Positions 1 through 6,207 of a stretch of 9,219 bases of DNA are shown in pieces. The first letter of the stretch is position 1. Every line of letters starts with the position of its first letter. Under the pieces are notes generated by a model that did not search any database, had not been told where the DNA came from, and saw only the letters and a program-made list of their open reading frames with translations. The position numbers and the translations under genes were made by a program. Origin of the DNA: a bacterium (GTDB lineage: Bacteria; CSSED10-310; JAJRTK01); assembly GCA_024278345.1 (NCBI GenBank), contig JAJRTK010000484.1, forward strand, positions 1 through 9,219, given 5' to 3'.

Positions 1-2
1 AG

Positions 3-413
3 GTCGATCGAGAGGCGCGCCGCCGAATTGCCCGCCGGCTCTGCGACCTGGTGCTTTCCGAGGATCCCGCCGCCGCCCTCGCGGCCGCGGAACCTCTTGC
101 CGCCCTCCCCGAACCAACCGTTGCGCCAGACCTCCTCAAGGCCCTCGCCCGAGCTGGTCAGACAACCCAATACAACGTCGCCTGGGTTTTGCGCCATTGG
201 AAGGTCCCCGTCCTAGAGGCTCACCTTCTCAAAGTGTTGCAGGCGGTGTCGCCGAGCCGCCAGATCAATGTCATCTGGATTCTGGAAGAACTGGGCACGG
301 AGGCAGCCTGGGAGGTGTTGGAATCGCTTTCCCAAGAGGGCGAATCCGGGGTCAAGAACGCCGCCGGGAAAGCGGTCTCCGCCATTCGCTCCAGGAGAGA
401 GAAAGGCGAGTGA
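3..413 (+). CDS. HEAT-repeat protein, C-terminal fragment (5' end outside window)
   Basis: This reading frame is open from the left edge and stops at TGA 411-413, so only the last 136 residues are seen and the true start lies upstream. A GTG at 51 is in frame, but it has no convincing ribosome site and the codons before it are also coding-like. The visible part is alpha-helical, with repeated ~30-residue helix pairs. Short stretches such as NVAWVLRHWKVP and NVIWILEELGTEAAWEVL, followed by a last unit with VKNAAGKAV, resemble HEAT / PBS-lyase-like repeats, in which a hydrophobic helix is followed by an Ala-rich helix. Such proteins are protein-interaction scaffolds, and no catalytic residues are visible. 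The specific partner cannot be told. The family call is fairly safe and the function is unknown. Confidence 0.6.
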   Translation, partial: VDREARRRIARRLCDLVLSEDPAAALAAAEPLAALPEPTVAPDLLKALARAGQTTQYNVAWVLRHWKVPVLEAHLLKVLQAVSPSRQINVIWILEELGTEAAWEVLESLSQEGESGVKNAAGKAVSAIRSRREKGE

Positions 414-521
414 CGGCGGCCGGATGGACGCTGGCGGGAGCGGACCCAACCCCAAAAAGAAAAGAACTTTTATCGAGTCATGCCTGGCTCGGGAGACCAC
501 CGACTTCCCATCATGGCCGTG

Positions 522-550
522 TTGACCTTTTCGAGCTCCGTCGATATGGC
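522..550 (+). promoter_or_regulatory. Weak sigma70-like promoter candidate before the DUF465/pssA genes
   Basis: TTGACC at 522-527 matches the -35 consensus at five of six positions. A 17-nt spacer leads to TATGGC at 545-550, which is a poor -10 box (three of six). Transcription would start near 557 and give a ~150-nt leader containing the inverted repeat at 597-647. The position suits the DUF465-pssA pair, but the -10 box makes this tentative. Confidence 0.22.
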
Positions 551-596
551 TTTTGTAGAGCCTTGTGCCGGGTTTTCCTGGATTTTTCACTGGAAG

Positions 597-661
597 CTGT
601 CACCGGGCAGTCTGAGGCGCTTTCCCACCAGGCCGATCCGGTGACGGAAACTGTAGATCGG
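597..661 (+). promoter_or_regulatory. Inverted repeat with possible pseudoknot in the leader of the DUF465-pssA unit
   Basis: GTCACCGG at 599-606 is perfectly complementary to CCGGTGAC at 638-645. The stem can grow by a T-G wobble (598/646) and a C-G pair (597/647), giving about ten pairs around a ~31-nt loop. Inside the loop CCGAT (633-637) is complementary to ATCGG (657-661) downstream of the stem, which is the topology of an H-type pseudoknot. It lies 46 nt before the ATG at 708 and could be an RNA control element or a DNA-binding site. I do not recognise it as a known riboswitch class. The complementarity is seen directly; a role is inference. Confidence 0.35.
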
Positions 662-692
662 AGCGGATTCGTGGCTGGCTGATACCATGGAC

Positions 693-700
693 GAGGAGGT
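693..700 (+). promoter_or_regulatory. Strong ribosome binding site that sets the start of the DUF465 gene
   Basis: GAGGAGGT lies 7 nt before the ATG at 708. An in-frame ATG at 687 sits upstream of this site and would place the Shine-Dalgarno inside the coding region, so 708 is preferred as the start. Confidence 0.75.
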
Positions 701-707
701 TTGGCGT

Positions 708-959
708 ATGAATGAAGAGCGGCTTCGGCAACGACTTCTGGCGGAAGATTCCGTTTACCGGCGGCTTCATGAGGAACATCGCCGGTTTGACAAGGAGCTC
801 CAGAAACTGGCCAAGCATCGTTACCTCACGGATCAGGATCGGCTTCGTGAGGTGGTGCTGAAGAAGAAAAAGCTGCTCAGGAAGGATGAAATGGCGGCAA
901 TTCTTCGAAGTACAATCAAGAGTTTGCGTGCCTCTGGAAGCGTTTTCGAGGTCCTTTGA
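708..959 (+). CDS. DUF465-type small coiled-coil protein
   Basis: An 83-residue, highly charged, entirely helical protein. It carries the pattern typical of the DUF465 (YdcH-like) family: an N-terminal helix with an H-EEH-R-FD motif (residues 21-28, HEEHRRFD), a turn (YLTDQDRL, 39-46), then a second helix with a lysine cluster (LKKKKLLRKDEM, 51-62). The usual length is 65-85 residues, so it is full length. These proteins form a two-helix hairpin or coiled coil, and their role is not established. The start at ATG 708 is chosen because GAGGAGGT stands 7 nt upstream. The gene is followed after 76 nt by pssA on the same strand, so the two may be co-transcribed from the leader region before it. 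No membrane segment or signal peptide is visible. The family assignment is from recognised motif pattern; no function is inferred. Confidence 0.65.
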   Translation: MNEERLRQRLLAEDSVYRRLHEEHRRFDKELQKLAKHRYLTDQDRLREVVLKKKKLLRKDEMAAILRSTIKSLRASGSVFEVL

Positions 960-1035
960 GTTTCTTCGGCGGGCTGCGGGGTTTCAATGGGGTTTCCGAA
1001 GAGCTCCGCGCCCATCGGATGGAAAGGCAAGTCAG

Positions 1036-2184
1036 GTGAAAAGGAAGAGGCGGAAGAAAGCTGGTGCCTACGACTCCGACCGGAGGGCCGGTAAGGGGTT
1101 GAAAAAACGGATGCGTGAGGGTGGGCAGCGCGCCCGCGAAAAAGTCCGCCAGGGGGTTTTCCTTCTCCCATCTCTTCTAACGGTGATCTCGATTTCTCTG
1201 ACTTTTTGGGCGCTCACCGCCATCATCAACCTTTCGCCGGGGCCAGCGGAAGTGATGGCCCACACTTTTTTTGTCTGTTCCTGGCTGTTGGTAGGGGCCT
1301 TCATTTGCGATGGGCTGGATGGACGGGTCGCCCGTTTGACGGGAACCAGCAGTGAGTTTGGGATCCAGCTCGATTCGCTCGCCGATGTCTTGTCATTCGG
1401 GATTACACCCTCGCTGTTGGCCTATAGCTGGGCGTTGCGTCCTTTCGGGCGAGTCGGGGGGGTTGTCTGCTTCTTGTTCGTGGTTTGCGGCACCGTTCGC
1501 CTGGCCAGGTTCAATGTCCAGACGGGAGAAAAGCCGGACAAACGCTATTTTACGGGACTCCCCATTCCCATGGCAGCGCTGGGCATCGGCTTGGTCATGA
1601 TGAATTTACCCGCGCCACCAGAGCGCGGCGCTTTTTCCTTCGCCATGCTCATTCTGGTCTGTGTTCTTTCTTTTCTCATGGTCTCCCGCGTTCGGTACCG
1701 CAGCTTCAAGGATATCGATCTTCGCCGACCGCGCGGGTTCAGGTTCGTGGCACTCATGGCCGCGGCGCTGGCGTTTTCCGCGCTCTTTCCTGAGCTCACA
1801 CTGTTGCTCGCCATGTGGGCGTATGTCATGTCAGGGCCTCTCGCCAAGGTCGTTCCGGAGCGTTGGAAACGCCTCACCAGCAAAGCAAGCCGCTCCATCG
1901 AAGAAATCGTGGAAGGAGGGGACGACGATCTGGCTCCGGGAATTGAAGCGGAGATGGAGCAAGAAGATCCAATGGCCGAGGAGGAGGACCTGGACTCTGG
2001 GGGAGGCGAAGAGCCGGCGCCGAGGCAAGATCTCGATTCAGGGTCTACACTGGATGAAGCCGAGGAGGAGGCTACAGATTCGCCCGCGGTGACCCATGGC
2101 GCCCATGAGGATTCGCAAGAGCTGCTCTCTCCCATTCCACTCCCAAAGCGGCGCCGCTCCGACATCGCCGGAAGCGGAGGCTAG
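1036..2184 (+). CDS. pssA: CDP-diacylglycerol--serine O-phosphatidyltransferase (type II PssA) with acidic C-terminal tail
   Basis: Integral membrane enzyme that joins serine to CDP-diacylglycerol, giving phosphatidylserine and CMP, the precursor of phosphatidylethanolamine. The diagnostic CDP-alcohol phosphatidyltransferase signature is complete: D92-G-L-D95-G96-x2-A99-R100, eight residues, G109-x3-D113-x3-D117. GVFLLPSLLT near the N-terminus (40-49), the VRLARFN segment (154-160) and FTGLPIPMA (172-180) are typical of the PssA subgroup. Several hydrophobic segments follow up to about residue 268. After residue ~285 there is a ~95-residue tail rich in Asp/Glu, then a short basic stretch (KRRR, 371-374), which is not part of the usual enzyme. 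The start is uncertain: GTG 1036 has GGAAAGG 8 nt upstream, while TTG 1099 and ATG 1111 are in-frame alternatives with poorer sites; an ATG at 886 would overlap the preceding gene heavily. No psd gene is adjacent. It converges on the protease gene with 36 nt between stops. Confidence 0.88.
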   Translation: MKRKRRKKAGAYDSDRRAGKGLKKRMREGGQRAREKVRQGVFLLPSLLTVISISLTFWALTAIINLSPGPAEVMAHTFFVCSWLLVGAFICDGLDGRVARLTGTSSEFGIQLDSLADVLSFGITPSLLAYSWALRPFGRVGGVVCFLFVVCGTVRLARFNVQTGEKPDKRYFTGLPIPMAALGIGLVMMNLPAPPERGAFSFAMLILVCVLSFLMVSRVRYRSFKDIDLRRPRGFRFVALMAAALAFSALFPELTLLLAMWAYVMSGPLAKVVPERWKRLTSKASRSIEEIVEGGDDDLAPGIEAEMEQEDPMAEEEDLDSGGGEEPAPRQDLDSGSTLDEAEEEATDSPAVTHGAHEDSQELLSPIPLPKRRRSDIAGSGG

Positions 2185-2220
2185 GGAGATCTGTTCCACG
2201 GCACGATGACTGGCCCCAGC

Positions 2221-3486
2221 CTACTCTTCTTTTCGCGGTTTGAGGATCATCGCCCGATCATCGTGATCGATGGTGACGCGGAACCTCCGCAGAAAGCTGA
2301 GTCCCAGCAAACCATCCACGGAATCCGTCGATTCCACGTCGTAAATGGCTGCTCGGACGTCGTAAGCGACGGCTTTGCCGAATCGGACGACTTCCAGGAC
2401 CACCACGGGGGCCTCCACGACGCCCGATGCCGTTTGGAGCGTAATCATGCTCAGCTCCGGGGAGTCGAGATCGAAGCCGATTTCGTCCGCCAGTTCTCGG
2501 GAAATGATGGTGAGAGTCGAACCGGTATCCAGAAGGAACCTGACATCGTTAGCCCTCTCCACTTCGCCGTCCACCAGGATTGCTGAACCAGACTGCAAGA
2601 TGGGGACGCGAAACTCGTTCTCCCCCCTTTGATCCGCGTCGTCTCCACTGGGAGCAAGCTCTTCCAGCCGTCGGGCCGCTTCCTCCGCTTCGGGAGAATC
2701 GGGGAAGAGTCGGAGGAATTCCTCGTAGGCGGCAATGGCATGCTCCAGCCGCTCTAGCTCGTCCAAAATCCGTGCAGCTCCGATGAAAGCGGCTCGTCGC
2801 CGGGGGAAATCACGCTGGAGATCCCGGTAGATCTTCAGCGCTTGTCCGGGAAAACCGCCTTCACGGAGAACGGATGCAAGTTGCTCCCGGGTGTACGGAT
2901 CGTTCGGCCTCATGCGCTGGGCCACCGAAAGTTCCGACCGAGCGCACTGGAAGTCCCCCTGATCCCCGCACAAGAGACCTAGTTCCAAATGGGCTTCCAC
3001 AGAGGCCGGGTCAAGGGCGATGGCCTTTCTATAGGCGTCGGCGGCCTCCAGAAGTTTTCCCTTCGCCGCCAGATCTCGCGCTTGAACAAGAAGTTTTCCA
3101 ACGTCTTGAACAGGTTTCTTCGGTGGATTGTCTTGTGCCCTGCCCAGAGGCTTTTCTTGTGTGGAGGAGCCCTTGAGAGTTGCCGCGTGCAGAGAGCCAG
3201 GCGCCGGCCGTCCGTCCTCCAGCTTCGTTTGCGAAACCCCGACGAAGGAGACCCCTTGACTCTTCGGGGCCCTGTCTGCCCCTGGGTGCGACCTGCTCCC
3301 CAATTGCCTGAGCGCCGCCACTGAAAAAAAAGCGGCGACGGAGAAAAGTCCACCCCAAAACAGCCAGCGCCAACGATTGGAACGGCGGCGCCATCCACAG
3401 TCGCAGCGGGGTGACTTCAGGCGCGAGGCCGGAATGATTCGATTGCACACTGGGCAAGTCAAACCGATTGTCGGCAGTGGCTCCAC
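2221..3486 (-). CDS. Membrane-anchored zinc-ribbon / TPR / retropepsin-like aspartyl protease
   Basis: A 421-residue, four-part protein. Residues 11-30 hold two cysteine pairs, C11-x2-C14 and C28-x-C30, like a short zinc ribbon. A basic stretch (WRRRSNRWRW) precedes one hydrophobic helix (about 39-58), so the N-terminus should be cytoplasmic and the rest periplasmic. A polar Pro/Ser-rich linker leads to TPR-like helices (about 130-278, including YRKAIALDPASVEAHLELG). Residues 292-418 are a single-domain, retropepsin-like aspartyl protease of clan AA: the catalytic LLDTGST (D320-T-G322) and the downstream hydrophobic GLLGLSFL (392-399) are both present. Such domains dimerise to form one active site, so the enzyme probably acts as a homodimer; its substrate is unknown. 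GTG 3486 is chosen because GGAGA stands 7 nt upstream and a promoter candidate lies just before it. The frame continues to a TTG at 3543 without a ribosome site. It is monocistronic in the window and divergent from the BMC operon. Confidence 0.8.
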   Translation of the reverse strand: MEPLPTIGLTCPVCNRIIPASRLKSPRCDCGWRRRSNRWRWLFWGGLFSVAAFFSVAALRQLGSRSHPGADRAPKSQGVSFVGVSQTKLEDGRPAPGSLHAATLKGSSTQEKPLGRAQDNPPKKPVQDVGKLLVQARDLAAKGKLLEAADAYRKAIALDPASVEAHLELGLLCGDQGDFQCARSELSVAQRMRPNDPYTREQLASVLREGGFPGQALKIYRDLQRDFPRRRAAFIGAARILDELERLEHAIAAYEEFLRLFPDSPEAEEAARRLEELAPSGDDADQRGENEFRVPILQSGSAILVDGEVERANDVRFLLDTGSTLTIISRELADEIGFDLDSPELSMITLQTASGVVEAPVVVLEVVRFGKAVAYDVRAAIYDVESTDSVDGLLGLSFLRRFRVTIDHDDRAMILKPRKEE

Positions 3487-3553
3487 AGTCGAATCTCCGC
3501 GAGTCCGTTCCAGGTGTTGAGTGTTTCCCCGCACCGATTTCAAAAGCGTAACC

Positions 3554-3582
3554 AGTATAACCGAACGAGGGGAAAGTGGCCA
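3554..3582 (-). promoter_or_regulatory. Sigma70-like promoter candidate for the protease gene
   Basis: Read on the - strand, TGGCCA (3582-3577, four of six to the -35 consensus) is followed after exactly 17 nt by TATACT (3559-3554, five of six to the -10 consensus). Transcription would begin near 3547, leaving a ~60-nt leader before GTG 3486. This also argues against the TTG at 3543 as start. Confidence 0.4.
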
Positions 3583-3720
3583 TGCACTGTTATCCGTAAA
3601 ACTGGATCACTGGCTACAGGGGTGACACTCGTTGGGTCATGCCCGTCGAGTTTGAGGGTGAGCAGCCACATTTCCCACGGCGTGAGACGATTCGCCATCT
3701 AGAAATTCTGGAACCTTCTC

Positions 3721-3750
3721 TTGGCCACGACCGCGCCTTCAGTGTAAAGT
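3721..3750 (+). promoter_or_regulatory. Weak promoter candidate for the TRASH-aldolase-BMC operon
   Basis: TTGGCC (3721-3726) and TAAAGT (3745-3750) are separated by 18 nt, and each matches its consensus at four of six positions. The heptamer TTGGCCA occurs at 3721-3727 and again at 3751-3757, exactly 30 nt later, which could mark a regulator binding pair. The site lies ~40 nt before the ATG at 3792, the only intergenic space ahead of the five overlapping genes, so a promoter should be somewhere here. The boxes themselves are weak. Confidence 0.22.
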
Positions 3751-3791
3751 TTGGCCAGTCCCTGATCTGTCCAGGTGGCTTGGAGGTCGTG

Positions 3792-4442
3792 ATGTGGAGT
3801 TTCCTTGCGGAAGCCGTCGTGCTGTACATTCTTATGACCATCGCCAAGGATCGGCAAGAAACGATGAGTGGCCGCCGCTCTGCCGTGGGGGAGACCGCCG
3901 ATTCAGAGGAACGGCCCACCGAACCGGCAGAGGACCGATCCTCATCCGCCCCGAAGGCCCGGCCCTCGCGGGAGGCCCCGGGAGAGCGTCCCGGCGCCGC
4001 GGACAAATCTCGCCAACCCAGTTGGACCTGGCGAGGCCGGACCCAGGCTGAAAAAACTTTCCGATCAACTCTCTTCAACCGAGCCCCCCGAGGCCAGGCC
4101 GAGCCCGAGAAAGGGCTTTGGGACAAGGTGGGGCGGTGGTATGGAAAAAGTAAGGAACGAGTCGTCAAGACGGGGCGCCAAGTGCGTTCCCGGGTCAATG
4201 GAATTGGCGTGGATCTTCCCAGCCGGGCCAGTGATCCGGAAAAGCCCGAAGAGACCGCAGATTCAAAACCCACTTCGCCGAAGCCCCCCCCTTTTGAGCC
4301 GCCCCAGATGATTCGAGACCCACAATGCGGAGAGATCGTCCCCTGGGCTCTGGCGGTCTCCCTCAAGGTCGAGGGGCAGGTGCTGTACTTTTGCAGCGAG
4401 GATTGCCGGGATTCCCACGAAGAGAGGTTGCGCGATGAATGA
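3792..4442 (+). CDS. Single-pass membrane protein with C-terminal TRASH/YHS-like cysteine motif
   Basis: A 216-residue protein opening with a short hydrophobic helix (residues 3-17, SFLAEAVVLYILMTI) followed by a charged stretch, so it is probably anchored with its bulk on one side of the membrane. Residues ~20-170 are Pro/Ser/Arg/Glu-rich and look disordered, apart from a basic, possibly amphipathic part around 105-135. The C-terminus (173-208) carries a compact cysteine motif: DPQCG (C179), then YFCSEDC (C201, C205). The spacing C-x21-C-x3-C fits the TRASH metal-binding pattern and resembles YHS-type domains. In related proteins these bind or traffic metal ions; here a metal role is inference. 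ATG 3792 is chosen because GGAGG stands 5 nt upstream; the frame is open farther back without a better site. Its stop overlaps the aldolase start by 8 nt, so it is the first gene of the BMC-type operon and probably co-translated with the aldolase. The exact family is not recognised. Confidence 0.7.
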   Translation: MWSFLAEAVVLYILMTIAKDRQETMSGRRSAVGETADSEERPTEPAEDRSSSAPKARPSREAPGERPGAADKSRQPSWTWRGRTQAEKTFRSTLFNRAPRGQAEPEKGLWDKVGRWYGKSKERVVKTGRQVRSRVNGIGVDLPSRASDPEKPEETADSKPTSPKPPPFEPPQMIRDPQCGEIVPWALAVSLKVEGQVLYFCSEDCRDSHEERLRDE

Positions 4443-5472
4443 GCTTTCCATGCGCCGGGAGATGGCCCGTGCCGGTCGCCTTCTCTACGAGCGCGATCTC
4501 TTGACGGCGTTGGATGGCAACATCAGTCTTTTGTTGGGGCCGGGGCGCCTGTTAACCACGCCGTCGGGAGCCTGCAAGGGAAGACTCGACCCCGATGACA
4601 TGGTGGTGGTCGATGAACGGGGCGAGCCCTTTCCCGGGCAGAGGCGCCCCTCCTCGGAGCTCAAGATGCACCTGGCGATCTATGCGGTGCGCCCCGACGT
4701 CCGGGTTGTCGTCCATGCCCATCCGCCCCATGCCACAGCCTTCGCCGTGGCTGGCGTCCCCCTGGACAGCGTCGCCTTGGCCGAGGTCGTCTACAACGTG
4801 GGCGTTGTGCCGCTCACGGAGTATGCCCTCCCCTCCACTGACCGGCTGGCTCGCATCATCGGCCAGTACATCCCCTACTACCAGGCACTGCTTCTTCGGA
4901 ACCACGGCGTCGTCACCGTGGGCAAGGATCTGTGGGACGCGTACCACAGGATGGAGAGCGTGGAGCATTTCGCCCGGATTCTTCTCTACGCCAAGCAGCT
5001 TGGAGGCGTGGAGGAACTCGATTCCGAACAGATCGGGCAGCTTTGCCAGCTTCGGCGGAATGCCGGTGAGCTGGGGCCAAATCCACTTTGTGATGAGATT
5101 CCCCCAGATGTGGCCGCTTCCTCCCCCGCTGCCGTTGGCCCATCCGCTGCGGCCTGCCGAGAAGAGGAGAACCATGCCGGAGACCATCACTGCTCTGGCT
5201 GCTCCGGGGCGGGCGGGGCAGGCCCCCTCCGTGACACCGAGATCGATCTTCACTGGTCTCCCGCCGATGCCTGGCCGGAGTCTCAGAGCCTAGCTGCTCC
5301 CACCGGCAGTCAAGAATGCTCTCCTGCCGCCGCCGCCGGTGAATGGACTTCATCCAATGGGGGTTCCGACCTCAAGGCGGAAGCGGATGAGATGGTGGCA
5401 TCGGTGGTGCGGCAGGTACTTGAACAAATGAGCGCAAAAATGCGCAGGGGAGGGCTTCATGTTACTGGGTAG
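4435..5472 (+). CDS. Class II aldolase (fuculose/rhamnulose-phosphate aldolase-like) with BMC-targeting-like C-terminal tail
   Basis: Residues 1-~215 form a class II aldolase/adducin domain. The expected zinc-site residues are present: E75 in the PSSELKMH segment, the HAHPP pair H94 and H96, and H157 in the RNHG motif; the glycine-rich DGNIS and TPSGACKG loops are also there. Family members cleave L-fuculose-1-phosphate or L-rhamnulose-1-phosphate to dihydroxyacetone phosphate and lactaldehyde; the exact substrate cannot be read from sequence. The ordinary enzyme ends near 215 residues, but here a further ~127 follow: a Pro/Ala/Ser-rich linker, a Cys/His patch (C241, H247, H251, H252, C253, C256), and a final amphipathic helix (EADEMVASVVRQVLEQM, 316-332) like BMC encapsulation peptides. 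It starts inside the stop of the TRASH gene (AGAGG 7 nt upstream of ATG 4435) and overlaps the first BMC-P gene by 14 nt. Together with the BMC-P genes this points to a microcompartment cargo enzyme. A ribulose-5-phosphate epimerase/aldolase relative is the main alternative. Confidence 0.85.
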   Translation: MNELSMRREMARAGRLLYERDLLTALDGNISLLLGPGRLLTTPSGACKGRLDPDDMVVVDERGEPFPGQRRPSSELKMHLAIYAVRPDVRVVVHAHPPHATAFAVAGVPLDSVALAEVVYNVGVVPLTEYALPSTDRLARIIGQYIPYYQALLLRNHGVVTVGKDLWDAYHRMESVEHFARILLYAKQLGGVEELDSEQIGQLCQLRRNAGELGPNPLCDEIPPDVAASSPAAVGPSAAACREEENHAGDHHCSGCSGAGGAGPLRDTEIDLHWSPADAWPESQSLAAPTGSQECSPAAAAGEWTSSNGGSDLKAEADEMVASVVRQVLEQMSAKMRRGGLHVTG

Positions 5473-5731
5473 AGTGATCGGCACGGTGGTGGCCACGCGA
5501 AAGGCCGACAGCCTTGTAGGGGGAAAACTCTTGATCGTCCGCTATTTAGAGTTGGACGGGAAACCCAAGGGGTCGTTCGATGTCTGCCTCGACACCGTGG
5601 GCGCCGGGGCCGGAGAAACAGTCCTCGTGGTCAAGGGTAGCTCCGCACGGATGGTGGAAGCGTTCAAGAACTGTCCCACCGATGCTTCCATTATTGCCAT
5701 CGTCGATCACGTGGAAGTGGACAGTCCATGA
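5459..5731 (+). CDS. BMC-P shell vertex protein 1 (EutN/CcmL family)
   Basis: A 90-residue protein of normal length for the EutN/CcmL (Pfam BMC vertex) family, whose pentamers cap the corners of bacterial microcompartment shells. Characteristic features are the opening beta strand GRVIGTVVATRK (4-15), the KLLIVRYLELDG strand (23-34), the DTVGAGAGETVLVV signature (45-58), and the closing IIAIVDHVEV (78-87). The start ATG 5459 is preceded by a GGGGAGGG ribosome site. The gene overlaps the aldolase end by 14 nt, and its own stop overlaps the next BMC-P start in an ATGA (5728-5731), so expression is coupled through the block. It is the shortest of the three paralogues and has no extension. The family is certain; which microcompartment it belongs to is inferred from the aldolase next door. 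Confidence 0.95.
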   Translation: MLLGRVIGTVVATRKADSLVGGKLLIVRYLELDGKPKGSFDVCLDTVGAGAGETVLVVKGSSARMVEAFKNCPTDASIIAIVDHVEVDSP

Positions 5732-6207
5732 AATTCGCCAGGGTCATCGGGACGGTGGTTGCCACCGTAAAAGCTCCGAGTTTCGTGGGGAAAAAGCTCC
5801 TGATCCTTCAACCTGTGGACGGTCGGGGGCAGAACCTGGGCTCGCCTATTGTCGGGATGGATTCCGTTGGGGCCGGTGCCGGCGAGCTCGTTCTCTACGT
5901 GGGCGGCAAGGAGGCCTCCTTTCCCTTCCTGCCCCAGGAAGTCCCCGTGGATGCTGGAATCGTCGGCATCATCGATACCATCGACCGCTACGATTTTCCC
6001 GCTGCGCCCCTTCGGGCCCCAGAAAACGAATCTCGACTCTCCAGGGCGCTCTCCGGCGCGCCGGAACAAAAAATTCCAACCTCGCTTTCGCCGTCCACAC
6101 CGCCGAAGGGATCGCTCTCCAAGAGCATGGCCGCGGCCCTCCGGGAAAAACGCCGCCGCAGGCGGAAGAGGAGCAAGCAGAGGAGGCGCAAAGGTGCAAA
6201 TCGCTAG
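5728..6207 (+). CDS. BMC-P shell vertex protein 2 with long polybasic C-terminal extension
   Basis: Residues 1-~90 are a complete EutN/CcmL domain: FARVIGTVVATVKAP (3-17), KKLLILQPVD (22-31), MDSVGAGAGELVLYV (44-58) and VGIIDTIDRY (79-88). It differs from its neighbours by a ~70-residue tail. The first part (90-130) is Pro/Ser-rich and probably disordered. It is followed by a short potential helix (SKSMAAALREK, 131-141) and a strongly basic end (RRRRRKRSKQRRRKG, 142-156). Ordinary BMC-P proteins are 80-100 residues. The tail could reach into or out of the pentamer to bind cargo, another shell protein, membrane or nucleic acid; none of this is shown by sequence. The coding of the basic end also contains the AGGAGG ribosome site of the next gene, so some arginine codons may be constrained by that. 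The start overlaps the previous stop (ATGA), and the TAG stop lies 14 nt inside the third BMC-P gene. Confidence 0.93.
   Translation: MKFARVIGTVVATVKAPSFVGKKLLILQPVDGRGQNLGSPIVGMDSVGAGAGELVLYVGGKEASFPFLPQEVPVDAGIVGIIDTIDRYDFPAAPLRAPENESRLSRALSGAPEQKIPTSLSPSTPPKGSLSKSMAAALREKRRRRRKRSKQRRRKGANR
6181..6186 (+). promoter_or_regulatory. Ribosome binding site for the third BMC-P gene
   Basis: AGGAGG, 7 nt before GTG 6194, inside the Arg-codon-rich end of the second BMC-P gene. It decides the start of the third BMC-P, for which longer upstream starts are in frame. Confidence 0.75.

Noticed and set aside
597-661. Possible cobalamin or FMN riboswitch
   Set aside because: The conserved core boxes of those classes were looked for on both strands and not found; only generic stems are present.
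1545-2165. Long - strand open frame opposite pssA
   Set aside because: It lies antisense to the conserved PssA domain and acidic tail. Its Ser-rich composition is what the reverse of Asp/Glu/Gly-rich coding gives; no motif or ribosome site is present.
5174-5293. A 39-codon frame starting at ATG 5174 with GAGGAG just upstream, inside the aldolase tail
   Set aside because: The protein is low-complexity and lies wholly within the Pro/Ala/Ser-rich linker coding of the aldolase. The aldolase frame continues through it to a well-formed helix and a coupled stop, so the purine-rich site is most likely chance from Glu codons.
5849-6193. Upstream extension of the third BMC-P frame, which would give a 216-residue protein
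   Set aside because: This part overlaps the conserved second BMC-P domain in another frame and shows no family similarity. AGGAGG and GTG 6194 mark the true start.
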